From NCBI GenBank assembly GCA_002633005.1, contig NMRA01000192.1, forward strand, positions 600,644-664,643: a stretch of 64,000 nucleotides of DNA, given 5' to 3'. The stretch's first letter is position 1. The number at the start of each line of letters is the position of its first letter. This DNA comes from Phoronis australis. Lineage: Eukaryota; Phoronida; Phoronidae. The notes beneath the pieces are model-generated. The model did no database searches. It worked only from the letters and a program-made list of their open reading frames with translations, and was not told the origin of the DNA. A program made the translations under genes and the position numbers. Below are positions 37,601 to 47,600 of the stretch, one piece after another.

Positions 37601-40600
37601 CTGTTATCCTTCCTCTACGAGTTGAAGAATGATTGGTAACACGTAGTATATTCTTCAGGCTGAAAAGAAATGTCATGAGGACGGGGTGCAAACCGTTTGC
37701 TTTATCCGTAGTAGTTAAAAGGACCTGACGATGGTCAATATAGCTGAGCATTTAATTGTTTTATTAGCTTTTTCTTCTTCTCTTAATGGTGTACAGTTCT
37801 TTCAAAATCAACTGGACAACGCCTAAATTCGACAACATTTCGGCGTACACAACTGCGACTAAAAATCCATTTCATTTCGAGTTGCTTCGTTTCAATTCTG
37901 GGTAAACTCCACAACATCTCGACACGTCTTACTTTATCCACAGTGTCGAAATTGCGTCAGCCTACTGCGCTAGTCCTACACAAAAATAGACAATTAGTGG
38001 CTAAGTGCAATGAGGTCACTTCAAACTCCGACAAAACTGTTCCACTTAACTGTCACCTGATTCTGGCAAGATGTTTCGCAGAGACCTGTAGAAGTCTGTC
38101 TCGTATATTTTGGAAAAGTACTGTAAATGCTATACAGTGTGTAAACAATTTCGTGGACTATAATCGGCCAATTTTTGCAGTTTACTGCCAGCTGGTCCAG
38201 ATGAACATGGCCGTATATGTTTCTAAAAAAATCATCGCATATATTTCATTCGATGCAACTGAGAACATAGAAATAATAGCAAAAAATAGTATTCACGAGG
38301 ACAATATTGTTTTCATTTTGGTATGTTATAATAGTCCAAGCAGACACCATTTAAGAATCCCAGTCATACAAACTTGTCCAATGTATCAAACGCTTAGGGT
38401 TATCGACCTTACCATCTGGATAGTCTTTTCCTTCTGTAGTCGACCGCATAAGTTTCACCTCAGACTCTGCTCTTTTCATGATGCCGTCACAGGCTGCATC
38501 GTTCACCGTCTCATCCGTACACACTTTCACATAGACTTGACTTTGTCTCCTAGTGGCGTTGAGAAAACACATGGCACGTGGATCGGCATAGGTTCGGAAG
38601 GGGCTGATGATTCCAATAGTGTTCAGCCACGACCACCAACCACCACACTTGTAGTATGGCCCTAGCGGCCAACGATATCCCAGGTTGATGGCACCGTTGT
38701 AACATACCTGAAAATCATGCGGTCACCATTTTGGTAAGTACAGATTATTTCGTGGCGAAGACGCCATCTCCCGTGCTTCAGAGCCCTCGAGGATTTTGGA
38801 GAATTATGGTATGTCCTAAAGCAATAAAAACTCACATTTTTATTGTTTTAGAACATGCTCGGCGCATCAAAGGTCAAGTCAACCAGTAGAGCCAGCCTCC
38901 CGTTCAGTAACGCTAGGACCTCGCTAAAAAGCAAGATTTTGCGAGATTACGTGAAACATTGCTGTGTATTTCAAGTGACAACACGTGACTTTGGCTAGCT
39001 GGTCCTAGCGTAGGTACTAGAGTTACTGAACGCACGCCTCGTTTTAAGCTATAACCTACTGTCAGTTCCTTCGAAGCCCTCAAAGTACATCTATGTTGTC
39101 TAACAACATGAGACCCAAACCACAATTTGGTACAGTAAGTGTCTCAATCAAAAGTTGTTTTAGTGTTGAAAGGCAGGTTTATATACACTGCTTACGCATA
39201 CCGGGATACGCATGAATATCCCTGCCTTTGGAATAACTGTGATCTTGTATAAATGATCTGTGTGCTAAAACCTTTCCTGTCTGTCGTTTACGATCTCATG
39301 ATTTCTTTGCTACACTACGAATTCTTGAACAAACGTCACATGTCCTCAACTTGGTCATTACGTCCCAATAGCCAACAAAAGGTTAATAGAATTTTAAAGT
39401 GTTTTTATTTGGAACTCGTATAACAGAACAAGCCATAGAACAGCCTCTTGGGACTTCTCCAGACAAATTTGTTTGACAATGGGAAAGGGTTTGACATCAT
39501 CAAAAGTCACATTGCTGGAATATGGTTTCTTACATATCGCTATAAATCTCCCAAAATAAGTCTTACCTGAGCCTCAGTATAAGTCTTGCTTTTGATAGGC
39601 AAACCATCTGTCGGTAAGTTGACGTTATGACATTCGTAGTACCTGTTTCCAGTAGCATTACAGTTAACTAAGCGTGTGGCTCCCTCCTTGAAACCATTGT
39701 AAATGGCGGAATCATCTAGAAAAGCAAGGAAGATTCAAATCAATTCACACAGGAAAAGTAATGTGCAAAAAGGAAATCAATTGTTGCAACATCACAGAAA
39801 AGTCTGATAACATACTAAATGAATTTCTTGTTTCAATTGAGATTTTAAAACACTCGTTTGTAGTTTGGCCAAGAAATTGTTTGCTCAATACTACAACAGG
39901 TTAGATACTCGTATAATGTACATAAAATTAAAGCCAGTCAATTATAACGGCCGGAGCAAGCTGCATGACCTGCAAAAGATGTCGTCTGTCATTGTTTCCG
40001 CTATTGTCTCCCACGCGCGACATGTTCTGGAATCAAAATGGACTTTCTCCATAGAGACATTTCTATTTCTAATGCATCATTGTTTGAATTAAAATTGGTT
40101 GCAGTGAAGTTCCTGAAATTCTTTCGATTAACACATTCGGTGGCTGAAACTAACCCGCCGTGACAATCGAACTAAACCCACCGGAAACTAGGTCTCGAGC
40201 TGGTCGCATAGATGTCAGTAGATTAGCGTCGTAAGTTAAACAAGACCATGTGACCTCCTTGAGACATCATTTGGCGTGGGAAATCAAAAGGCAGTCTGGC
40301 ATGACGCGGTAACAAACTGTTTGTTCTTTTTTACACCAAGAATTCAAATCGTTTCTAACGTGAGTAAGAAACAAGATAAGACGACATAACAATGGCAAGT
40401 GGCCTAAATCTACTATTTTACTGAAGGCAAGGTTTAGAACCTTTGAATCGAACGACAGCCGGGCTAAGAAATTTGTGCAGATTTGTACCTGCAAGCGTCT
40501 AACATTAGGTCAATTATATATTATACGCAAACAGTAGCAAAAACCCAATGCCAACTCGTGCTAAGCCAGGTGTTAAATTTACAAACAAGAACAACGTCGA

Positions 40601-41779
40601 ACGGAATATACATGTATGCCCCCCTCGTGGTGCATCGTAAACTGTGAGTTCCCCGGTGTGTTAAATAGTTTCATAAGTATGGGTTGATATGTACCAATAT
40701 GACCACCACGATAAATGAAGTTGTCACATCTGACAAAAGGTTACAGTCAGCACACATTTATACTATAAACTAATCAATGAGTTTCATTTAGAAACTGATC
40801 AGTGTGTATTCCAAAACATCAAAAATCTAGAGGAAAATAGTGCCCACGCCTTGGCCAATTCGGCGATCCTCATTAAAACACAAGTGTTATGTTTTGCGAA
40901 GAAAAATCAAAATATAAGTATTAACAATTGTCTTCTGGGGGCTCAGCACTACCTGGTAACGTACAACAACTGTCACGTGCCGCCCTCTCCAAAATTCAAG
41001 CCCATGCCTAAAGCGGCCCATGCACGCTCAAAATTATTCCATCAAAGTATAGGTTTTGCTCATGTGTGGCCAATGTTATCGACCTAAAAGTATTGATGTC
41101 CGTACATTGACGCAGCAGTTTTCAGTAGCTCTTTTTACTGAAATCATCAAACATATGGGTGTTTGTTGCACTTCATCAATATTTCTCGCAAACTACGTTT
41201 TTCGATTGGCCCTGGGAAAAAAACGTCGTACTATTGTCATCCTAGGACGATAAAACTCTTCTACAACTGAAAGACATGCACGGAAGCTTTCAGGCACTTT
41301 GGAAAGTGTAAATCGATAACAGTGACCGAAATAACTGGGGCCTTCCAGCAACTTGGACTGTGAAGCGTCAAGATTACGGTGGTCGAAATAACTCGAGTAT
41401 TCAGACACTTCAGGAAGTGAAATGCAAGGGGCAAGGATTCCAGTAATGGAAATAACTGAAATTTAAAGGCATTTCACTTCTGAAAGTAGGAACAATGATG
41501 ACAGTGATCGAGATAAAAGAAAGACGCCTATAAGCGTCTTCTCACCCACGAGTATCGCGAGTGCATGGTACAAGTCTTCACCTACCCAGATCCGTAATTT
41601 CTTACAAGGTGGCTTCTCGTCTCACAATACGTGTAATAACATGGTTTGAAGATACTCGTTGCAAATTTTTGTTAATTGTTCTTTTTGACGTTTTTCGCTT
41701 CAAGACTAGAGCAAAACCCAGCGCAGTTGATCCGTCCAATTTGATAGCTGTATGAAAACTAAATATTGCTAAATATATA

Positions 41780-41848
<69 letters not shown>

Positions 41849-44800
41849 AACTATTGATACACAAATTTGAGTGCAACTGGGCCGACAGATTTTGATGACA
41901 ACTTTCACGTAGTTACATGTAGACAGATCGAGACAGCACCAGAGACAGCACCAGAGACAGCACCCCTAGACGTGTCACACGGAGATGAACATAAACAAAA
42001 AGCAAGGAATGTTGCCCAGTTATGGACCATAGACTTGAAGATGTATAATGAAGCCGAAGTCATTAAAGGACCTAGTCAACCCTTTTAGACAATAAGTGTG
42101 CTGTGTATTGTCTTTCTTGAACATCGATCAAGAAACTTGATTAAACTCGAGGCGGGAAGAAAGGTCAGCAGGAAAACACGTGTCCCGTGATCTTCTGGGC
42201 ATAAATATAGAATTTACAAGATGTACTAGTCTTACGGATGATGGACTCAAGACGCAACAAATTATCTAATGACATTATTCTATCATAAAATAAAAAATGA
42301 AAATAATATAGCAACAAAACGAATAAAAACAAACCTGAAACAACCATATACTGCAGATATACACGAAAAACAAACTTACCATCTAGTGGTGAACGTAGAG
42401 GGGTGACAGTTGGTGTTGCAGTTGTAGTAGCGGTTTCATGGCTAGTGGTGGTTTCAATTGACGTCGCAGAGGTTTTACTGGTCATTGTCGGCGTTGTTGC
42501 GGCTTCACTGGTCGGTGTTGAGGCTGTAGTGATTTCACTGGTCGATGTTGACGTTGTAGTGGTACCTCTAGTGGGATTTGACGTTGCAGTAGTTACACTG
42601 GTCGGTGTTGACATCGTAGGGCTTTCAGTGGTGGGCGTTAATGTTGTAGTAGTTACACTCGTCGGTGTTGAGGTTGTAGTAGTTTCACTGGGTGGTGTTG
42701 ACGTTGTAGTGATTTCACTGGTAGATGTTGACGTTGTAGTATTTTCACTGATCGCTGTTGACGTTGTAGTAGTTTCACTGGTCGTTGTTGACGTTGTAGT
42801 CATTTCACTGGGGGGTGGTGACGTTGTAGTGACTTCGCTGGTCGGTGTTGACATCGTAGGGCTTTCAGTGGTTGACGTTAACGTTGTAGTAATTAGTCTT
42901 GTCGAAGTTGACGCTGTACTGGTTTCACTGGACGGTGTAGACGTTATAGTGGTTTCACTAGTCGTTGTTGACGTGGTAAAGATTTCACTGATGGGTGTTG
43001 ACGTTGTACTGGTTTCACTGGTAGGTGTTGACGTTGTAGTGGTTTCACTGGTAGGTGTTGACGTTGTAGTGGTTTCAGTTGTTGGTGTTGAAGTTGTAGT
43101 GGTTTCACTGGTCGGTGTTAATGTTGTAGTGATTTCGCTGGAAGGTGTTGACATCGTAGCGCTTTCAGTGGTGGGCGTTAACGTTGTAGTAGTTACACTC
43201 TTCGGTGTTGACATTGCAATGATTTCAATGGTAGGTGTTGGCGTTGTAGTGGTTTCACTGGTCGGTGTTGACGCTGTAGTGATTTCACTGGTCGGTGTTG
43301 ACGCTGTAGTGATTGCACTGGTTGTTGTCGACATCGTAGCCCTTTCAGTGGTGGGCGTTAACGTTGTAGTAGTTACACTGCTCAGTGTTGGCGTTGTAGT
43401 AGTTTCACTGGTCATTATTGACGTTGTAGTGATTACAGTACCAGGTGTTGACCTTGTTGAGATTTCACTGGTCGGTGTTAACGTTGTAGTGGTTTCACTG
43501 GTCGGTTTTGACGTTGTAGTGATTTCACTGGTCAATGTTGACGTTGAAGTGGTTTCAATGGTCGGTGTTGACGATGTAGTGGTTTCACTGATGGATGATG
43601 ACGTTGTAGTGTCTTGTAGGACCGGTGTTGATGTTGTAGTGATTTCACTGGTCGGTGTGAACGTTGTAGTTGTTTCACTGGTCAGCGGGAAGGTTGTAGT
43701 TGTTTCACTGGTCGGTGTTGACGATGTAGTGGTTTCACTGATGGATGATGACGTTGTAGTGTCCTGTAGGACCGGTGTTGAAGTTACAGTGATTTCACTG
43801 GTCGGTGTTAACGTTGTGGTGCTTTCACTGGTAGTTGTTGACGTTGTGGTGGTTTCACTGGACAGTGTTGACGCTGTATTGGCTTCACTTGTCAGTGTTG
43901 ACGTTGTAGTTCTTTCACTGGACGGTGTTGAGGTTGTAGTGATTTGGCTGGTAGGTGTTGACGTTGTAGTAGTTACACTCGTCGGTGTTGACGTTGTTGT
44001 GGTTTCACTACTAGGTGTTGACGTTGTACTGGTTTCACTTGTTGGTGTTGGTATTGTAGTGGTTTCACTGGTGGATGTTGGCGTTGTAGTAGTTACACTA
44101 GTCGCTGTTGACGTTGTAGTGATTTCAGTACTAGGTGTTGACCTCGTTGTGAGTTCACTGGTTGGTGTTAACGTTGTAGTGGTTTCACTGATGGATGATA
44201 ACGTTGTAGTGTATTGTAGGACAGGTGTTGAAGTTGTAGTGATTTCACTGGTCGGTGTGAAGGTTGTAGTGGTTTCACTTGTTGGTCTTGGTATTGTAGT
44301 GGTTTCAATGGTGGATGTTGGCGTTGTAGTAGTTACACTAGTCGCTGTTGACGTTGTAGTGATTTCAGTACTAGGTGTTGACCTCGTTGTGAGTTCACTG
44401 GTTGGTGTTAACGTTGTAGCGGTTTCACTGGTCGGTGTTGACGTTGCCTTAGATTCTCTACTCGGTGTTAACGTTTTAGGGGTTTCACTGATGGATGATA
44501 ACGTTGTAGTGTATTGTAGGACCGGTGTTGAAGTTGTAGTGATTTCACTGGTCGGTGTGAAGGTTGTAGTGGTTTCACTTGTGGGAGTTGAAGTTGTAGT
44601 GATTTCACTTGTCGGTTTTGACGTTATGGTGGTTTCACTGGTCGGTATTAACGTTGTAGTTCTTTCACTGGTAGGTGTTGATGTTGTGGTAATTTTACTG
44701 GTCGGTGTTGACGTTGTGGAGGTTCCACTGGTCGGAGATATCTTTGCAGTAGTTTCAGTGCTCGGTGTTAACGTCGTAGTGGCTTCACTGCTCGGTTTTG

Positions 44801-47600
44801 ACGTTGTAGTTATTGCACTGGTCGGTGTTGACGTTGCAGAGAATTGACTGGTCGGTACTGACCTCGTTGTGATTTCACTGGTCGGTGTTAATGTTGTAGT
44901 GGTTTCGCTGGTCAGTGTTGACATCGTACCGCTTTCAGTGGTGGACTTTAATGTTGTAGTAGTTACACTCGTGGGTGTTGACTTTGTAGTCGTTTCACTG
45001 GTCGGTGTTGATGTTGTAGTAATTAAACTGGTCGGTGTTAACGTTGGAGTGGTTCCACTGGTCGGACTAAACGTTGTAGTGATTTCACTAGTCGGTGTTA
45101 ACATTGTAGTGGTTTCACTGGTGGGTGTTGAAATTGTAGTGTCTTTTATGATGGGTGTTGTTGTAGTGATTTCACTGGTCTGTGTTGACGTTGTAGTTAT
45201 TTCACTTGTCGGCGTAAACGTTGTAGTGGTTTCACTGGTGGGTGTTGACATTGTAATGATTTCACTGGTCTGTGTAGACGTTATGGTGGTTTCACTGGTA
45301 GGTGTTAACGTTGTAGTGATTTCACTGGTCAATGTTGACGTTGTAGTGGTTTTACTGGTCGGTGTTGACAATGTAGTGGTTTCACTGAAGGTTAATGGCG
45401 TTGTAGTGTCTTGTAGGACCGGTGTTGACGTTGTAGTGATTTCACTGGTCGGTGTGAACGTTGTAGTTGGTTCACTGGTCAGTGTGAAGGTTGTAGTGGT
45501 TTCACTGGTGGGTGTTGACGTTGTAGTGATTTCACTGGTCGGTTTTGACGTTATGGTGGTTTTACTGGTCGGTGTTAACGTTGTAGTGCTTTCACTGTTA
45601 GGTGTTGACGTTGTGGAGGTTTCACTGGTCGGAGATATCGTTGCAGTGGTTTCAGTGCTCGCTGTTAACGTCGTAATGGTTTTACTGCTCGGTGTTGACA
45701 TTGAAGTAGTTTCACTGGTCGGAATTAACGTTGTAGTGGCTTCACTAGTCGGTTTTGACGTTGTAGTTATTGCACTGGTCGGTGTTGACGTTGCAGAGAA
45801 TTGACTGGTCGGTATTGACCTTGATGTGATTTCACTGGTCGGTGATGTTGTAGTGGTTTCGCTGGTCGGTGTTGACATCGTACCGCTTTCAGTGGTGGAC
45901 TTTAATGTTGTAGTAGTTACACTCGTGGGTGTTGACTTTGCAGTCGTTTCACTGGTCGGTGTTGATGTAGTAGTAATTAAACTGGTCAGTGTTAACGTTG
46001 GAGTGGTTCCACTAGTCGGACTAAACGTTGTAGTGATTTCAGTACTAGGTGTTGACCTCGTTGTGAGTTCACTGGTTGGTGTTAACGTTGCAGTGGTTTC
46101 ACTGATGGATGATAACGTTGTAGTGTATTGTAGGACCGGTGTTGAAGTTGCAGTGATTTCACTGGTCGGTGTGAAGGTTATAGTGGTTTCACTTGTTGGT
46201 GTTGGTATTGTAGTGGTTTCACTGGTGGATGTTGGCGTTGTAGTAGTTACACTAGTCGCTGTTGACGTTGTAGTGATTTCAGTACTAGGTGTTGACCTCG
46301 TTGTGAGTTCACTGGTTGGTGTGAAGGTTGTAGTGGTTTCACTTGTGGGAGTTGAAGTTGTAGTGATTTTACTGGTGGGTGTTGTTGTTGTAGTGATTTC
46401 ACTGGTCGGTTTTGACGTTATGGTGGTTTCACTGGTCGGTGTTAACGTTGTAGTGCTTTCACTGGTAGGTGTTGATGTTGTGGTGGTTTCACTGGTCTGT
46501 GTTGACGTTATGGAGATTCCACTGGTCGGAGATATCGTTGCAGTGGTTTCAGTGCTCGCTGTTAACGTCGTAATGGGTTTACTGCTCGGTGTTGACATTG
46601 AAGTAGTTTCACTGGTCGGAGTTAACGTTGTAGCGGCTTCACTAGTCCGTGTTGACGTTGTAGTTATTGCACTGGTCGGTGTTGACGTTGCAGGGAATTG
46701 ACTGGTCGGTATTGACCTTGATGTGATTTCACTGGTCGGTGTTAATGTTGTAGTGGTTTCGCTGGTCAGTGTTGACATCGTACCGCTTTCAGTGGTGGAC
46801 TTTAATGTTGTAGTGGTTACACTCGTGGGTGTTGACTTTGTAGTCGTTTCACTGGTCGGTGTTGATGTTGTGGTAATTAAACTGGTCGGTGTTATCGTTG
46901 AAGTTGTTACACTGGTCGGACTAAATGTTGTAGTGATTTCACTAGTCGGTGTTAAATTTGTAGTGGTTTCACTGGTGGGTGCTGAAGTTGTATTGTCTTT
47001 AATGATGGGTGTTGACGTTGTAGTGATTTCACTGGTCTGTGTTAACTTTGTAATGGTTTCGCTGGTCGGTGTTGAGGTTGTAGTGATTTCACTGATCGGT
47101 GTTAACGGTATGGTGGTTTCACTGGTCTGTGTTAACGTTGCAGTGCTTTCTCTGGTTGGCGTTGACGTTGTGGTGGTTCCACTGGTCGGTGTTGACGTTG
47201 TAGTGATTTCACTGGTAGGTGTTGACGTTGTAATGCTTTCACTGGAAGATGTTAGCGTTGTAGTGATTTCATTAGCAGGTGTTGACGTTGTAGTAATTTC
47301 TCTGGTCGGTGTTATCGTTGTAGTGGTTTCACTAGTCGTGGTTGACGTTGTAGTGGTTTCCCTGGTCGATGTTAATGTTGCAGTGGTTTCAGTGGTGGGT
47401 GTTAACGTTGCGGTGGTTTCACTTGTCGGTGTTAACTTTGCCGTAGTTTCACTTGTCGGAGATAACGTTGTAGTAGTTCCAGTGGTGCGTGTGCCACTCG
47501 TCATTTTTGATGTAGTGTTGCTGTAAATTGCCGTGGCGATGATGCAGGGAAGACAAGCAGCAACCGCTAGTGTTGTGACGATTCTCGTGTTTGGTAACAT
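22161..47600 (-). CDS. Giant MUC4-like transmembrane mucin (26 coding exons, 3065 aa)
   Basis: Exons (coding order): 47600-42380, 39715-39567, 38707-38413, 37392-37241, 36273-36180, 35862-35695, 34985-34820, 34638-34488, 33847-33721, 33375-33232, 32963-32707, 32507-32342, 32049-31783, 31373-31156, 30549-30446, 29884-29682, 28748-28626, 28303-28184, 27992-27873, 26592-26470, 24812-24690, 24138-24035, 23598-23501, 23386-23196, 22699-22510, 22284-22161. All junctions are GT-AG with compatible phases and total 9198 nt. Order: signal peptide, Thr/Ser mucin repeats, NIDO, AMOP, VWD, EGF modules, SEA-like, transmembrane helix, tail. NIDO-AMOP-VWD-EGF-TM is the human MUC4 arrangement; the added EGF modules and SEA differ. 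Expected role: surface glycocalyx or barrier protein of epithelia. Weakest points: the last exon's acceptor lacks a pyrimidine tract, and exon 13 uses donor GTTCGT. The protein was assembled by eye without transcript support. Confidence 0.88.
23196..24138 (-). CDS. Mucin gene exons 22-24: SEA-like domain
   Basis: Exons 24138-24035, 23598-23501 and 23386-23196, about residues 2831-2962. The segment TVTLTVKMDITN, then YTLKVQEEFRVSLATQAT, two Cys, and an Asn-rich stretch before TIDLAYFIRLPNGG lies between the EGF modules and the membrane, where SEA domains sit in membrane mucins. The usual self-cleavage motif G-S-V/I-V-V is not present; GTIDL occupies a similar place. Assignment rests on position and general pattern. 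Confidence 0.6.
24491..24552. repeat. Tandem duplication of a 29-bp AT-rich unit
   Basis: TATAATTATACTGCAAGTAG followed by CATTATAAT occurs twice, 33 bp apart, in the intron downstream of mucin exon 21. Confidence 0.85.
24690..30549 (-). CDS. Mucin gene exons 15-21: EGF-like modules
   Basis: Exons 30549-30446, 29884-29682, 28748-28626, 28303-28184, 27992-27873, 26592-26470 and 24812-24690, about residues 2526-2831. The first EGF is split across exons 15/16 and ends CICEPGYTGSFCE. A second, irregular one follows (CEENPNACAVGVTC). Exons 17, 18, 20 and 21 each encode one calcium-binding EGF starting DVDEC, DIDEC, DEDEC and DINEC. Exon 19 (THECISTACD) lacks the calcium motif. The last five exons are all symmetric phase 1-1 cassettes of 120-123 nt, so modules could be added, lost or skipped without breaking the frame. 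Human MUC4 has fewer EGF modules. Confidence 0.9.
28534..28619. repeat. 43-bp tandem duplication next to a splice donor
   Basis: Two nearly identical 43-bp units (one C/T difference, CACTATG versus CACCATG) begin TTTTGTGTCAGTGG. They lie in the intron a few bases downstream of the mucin exon 17 donor (minus strand), which ends at 28626. Confidence 0.85.
30847..30990 (-). pseudogene. Penelope-like element remnant in a mucin intron
   Basis: The - strand frame reads FAIIDQAETTKELKIREALH, then ISWCKPSLNRR, to a TGA at 30849-30847. K-I-R-E-A-L-x-I and K-P-S-L-N are the closing motif of the GIY-YIG nuclease of Penelope-like retroelements. The following ~150 bases include GGTGTTTCAATAAACGACAC, apparently 3'-UTR. 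Same strand as the host gene, between exons 14 and 15. Only the C-terminus survives. Confidence 0.6.
31156..31373 (-). CDS. Mucin gene exon 14: linker domain after VWD
   Basis: Residues about 2453-2525. It reads ENFAPTIAGPDIISLVVGVE, then ADRNNDTITWDFSG. This resembles the beta-sandwich-like segment with a D-x-N-x-D motif that follows VWD in MUC4/SUSD2-type proteins. Phase 1 in, phase 0 out. No further domain name can be supported by eye. Confidence 0.75.
31783..33375 (-). CDS. Mucin gene exons 10-13: von Willebrand factor D domain
   Basis: Exons 33375-33232, 32963-32707, 32507-32342 and 32049-31783, about residues 2175-2453. The domain opens FFWGDPHLVTLDGHQYTFNG, the canonical GDPH start of VWD, followed by GEYVMANI. 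Exon 12 supplies TEGLLGTYNGNSSDDF and the FG-W ending. Exon 13 continues with SLF-like KLVNIFQYPHGG, FRPIF, then CGDNKECLFDVAATGN, a short two-Cys tail like that after VWD in MUC4. In MUC4 a GDPH-type VWD is the reported cleavage site; GDPH is present here. The donor of exon 13 is G|GTTCGT, a weak site chosen because its phase matches exon 14. Confidence 0.9.
33721..34985 (-). CDS. Mucin gene exons 7-9: AMOP domain and Cys-rich link
   Basis: Exons 34985-34820, 34638-34488 and 33847-33721, about residues 2027-2175. Exon 7 finishes NIDO (RRGEYIIRTDEV) and begins AMOP with QMCRKMLRKAPHVDW, then GTCPSTNRQAWWDWGR. Exon 8 carries the C-terminal half: RLCFLSRDARVHVYTCCYP and GLYLFDPKRNG. Exon 9 gives YDLTMHDYCCIK, then FCHRFYRRRPV and FFYRPPRPG, the link usually seen between AMOP and VWD in MUC4-like proteins. 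AMOP is an extracellular domain named for adhesion-associated proteins, MUC4 and other proteins. Confidence 0.85.
35695..39715 (-). CDS. Mucin gene exons 2-6: NIDO domain
   Basis: Exons 39715-39567, 38707-38413, 37392-37241, 36273-36180 and 35862-35695 encode about residues 1741-2027. NIDO-like features appear in order: FRTYADPRAM in the place of the family's APFWADxD, VYVKVCTDE, then FQPTWVLVVTWENM, GNSFQAVVMTDETYSFVKYN, and PEVGVSVGDGFGEL. NIDO is the extracellular domain shared by nidogen, MUC4 and alpha-tectorin-type proteins. This copy is unusual in carrying extra Cys and aromatic residues, notably YKCGGWWSW in exon 3 and YCYWWYFSSSC in exon 4, which look like a disulfide-bonded insertion. 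Confidence 0.8.
36563..36690. mobile_element. Diverged copy of the short hAT-like element
   Basis: GAGTGACAGATTTAGGGGGG, CATGACCCCCCC, ATTCTCACAGATTCCATTTG, TATGAATGTCTGACG and GTCCTGGCTCACG match, word by word, the interior of 6747-6905. The distal terminus is degraded. Confidence 0.5.
38902..39031. mobile_element. 130-bp inverted-repeat element (MITE-like)
   Basis: GTTCAGTAAC at 38902 and GTTACTGAAC ending at 39031 are perfect reverse complements, followed inward by imperfect pairing (GCTAGGACCTCGC versus GGTCCTAGCGTAGG). Lies in the mucin intron upstream of exon 3. A diverged relative is at 3966-4060. Confidence 0.65.
41782..41846. repeat. (TG)n microsatellite
   Basis: An uninterrupted TG run of about 65 bp in intron 1 of the mucin gene, preceded by ATATAT. 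Confidence 0.98.
41930..41975. repeat. 12-bp tandem triplet
   Basis: GAGACAGCACCA is repeated three times with minor change at the last unit. Intron 1 of the mucin gene. Confidence 0.7.
42380..47600 (-). CDS. Mucin gene exon 1: signal peptide and Thr/Ser/Pro repeat domain
   Basis: One 5221-nt exon. ATG at 47600-47598 starts a typical signal peptide (basic start, hydrophobic core VTTLAVAACLPCIIA). Nearly all the remaining ~1700 residues are imperfect 10-residue units such as STPTSETTTT, rich in Thr and Ser with regular Pro and Glu and no Cys. That composition is a dense O-glycosylation domain. Phe occurs rarely (TSQF, TFTP, TFSP) and breaks the pattern. The exon ends LRSPLDG at a GTAAGT donor (42379-42374), phase 1. 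Large mucin domains in a single exon are normal for the family. Confidence 0.93.
42407..47490 (-). repeat. 30-bp coding tandem repeat array (VNTR) with ~0.9-kb higher-order units
   Basis: The 30-bp unit reads on the + strand like GTCGGTGTTGACGTTGTAGT followed by GGTTTCACTG. It fills about 5.1 kb, which divided by 30 gives on the order of 165-170 units, all in frame. A marker word GAATTGACTG (encoding the rare QF) recurs at 44841, 45798 and 46695, i.e. 957 and 897 bp apart. Larger blocks have therefore been duplicated on top of the basic unit. Confidence 0.9.

Noticed and set aside
37943-38665. A 240-codon + strand frame
   Set aside because: Overlaps mucin exon 3 on the opposite strand; its composition is that of an antisense shadow plus intron.
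42403-47526. Four long + strand open frames rich in Val/Leu as real genes
   Set aside because: They are the exact antisense of the mucin repeats, lack any signal or domain, and end where the repeat register changes.
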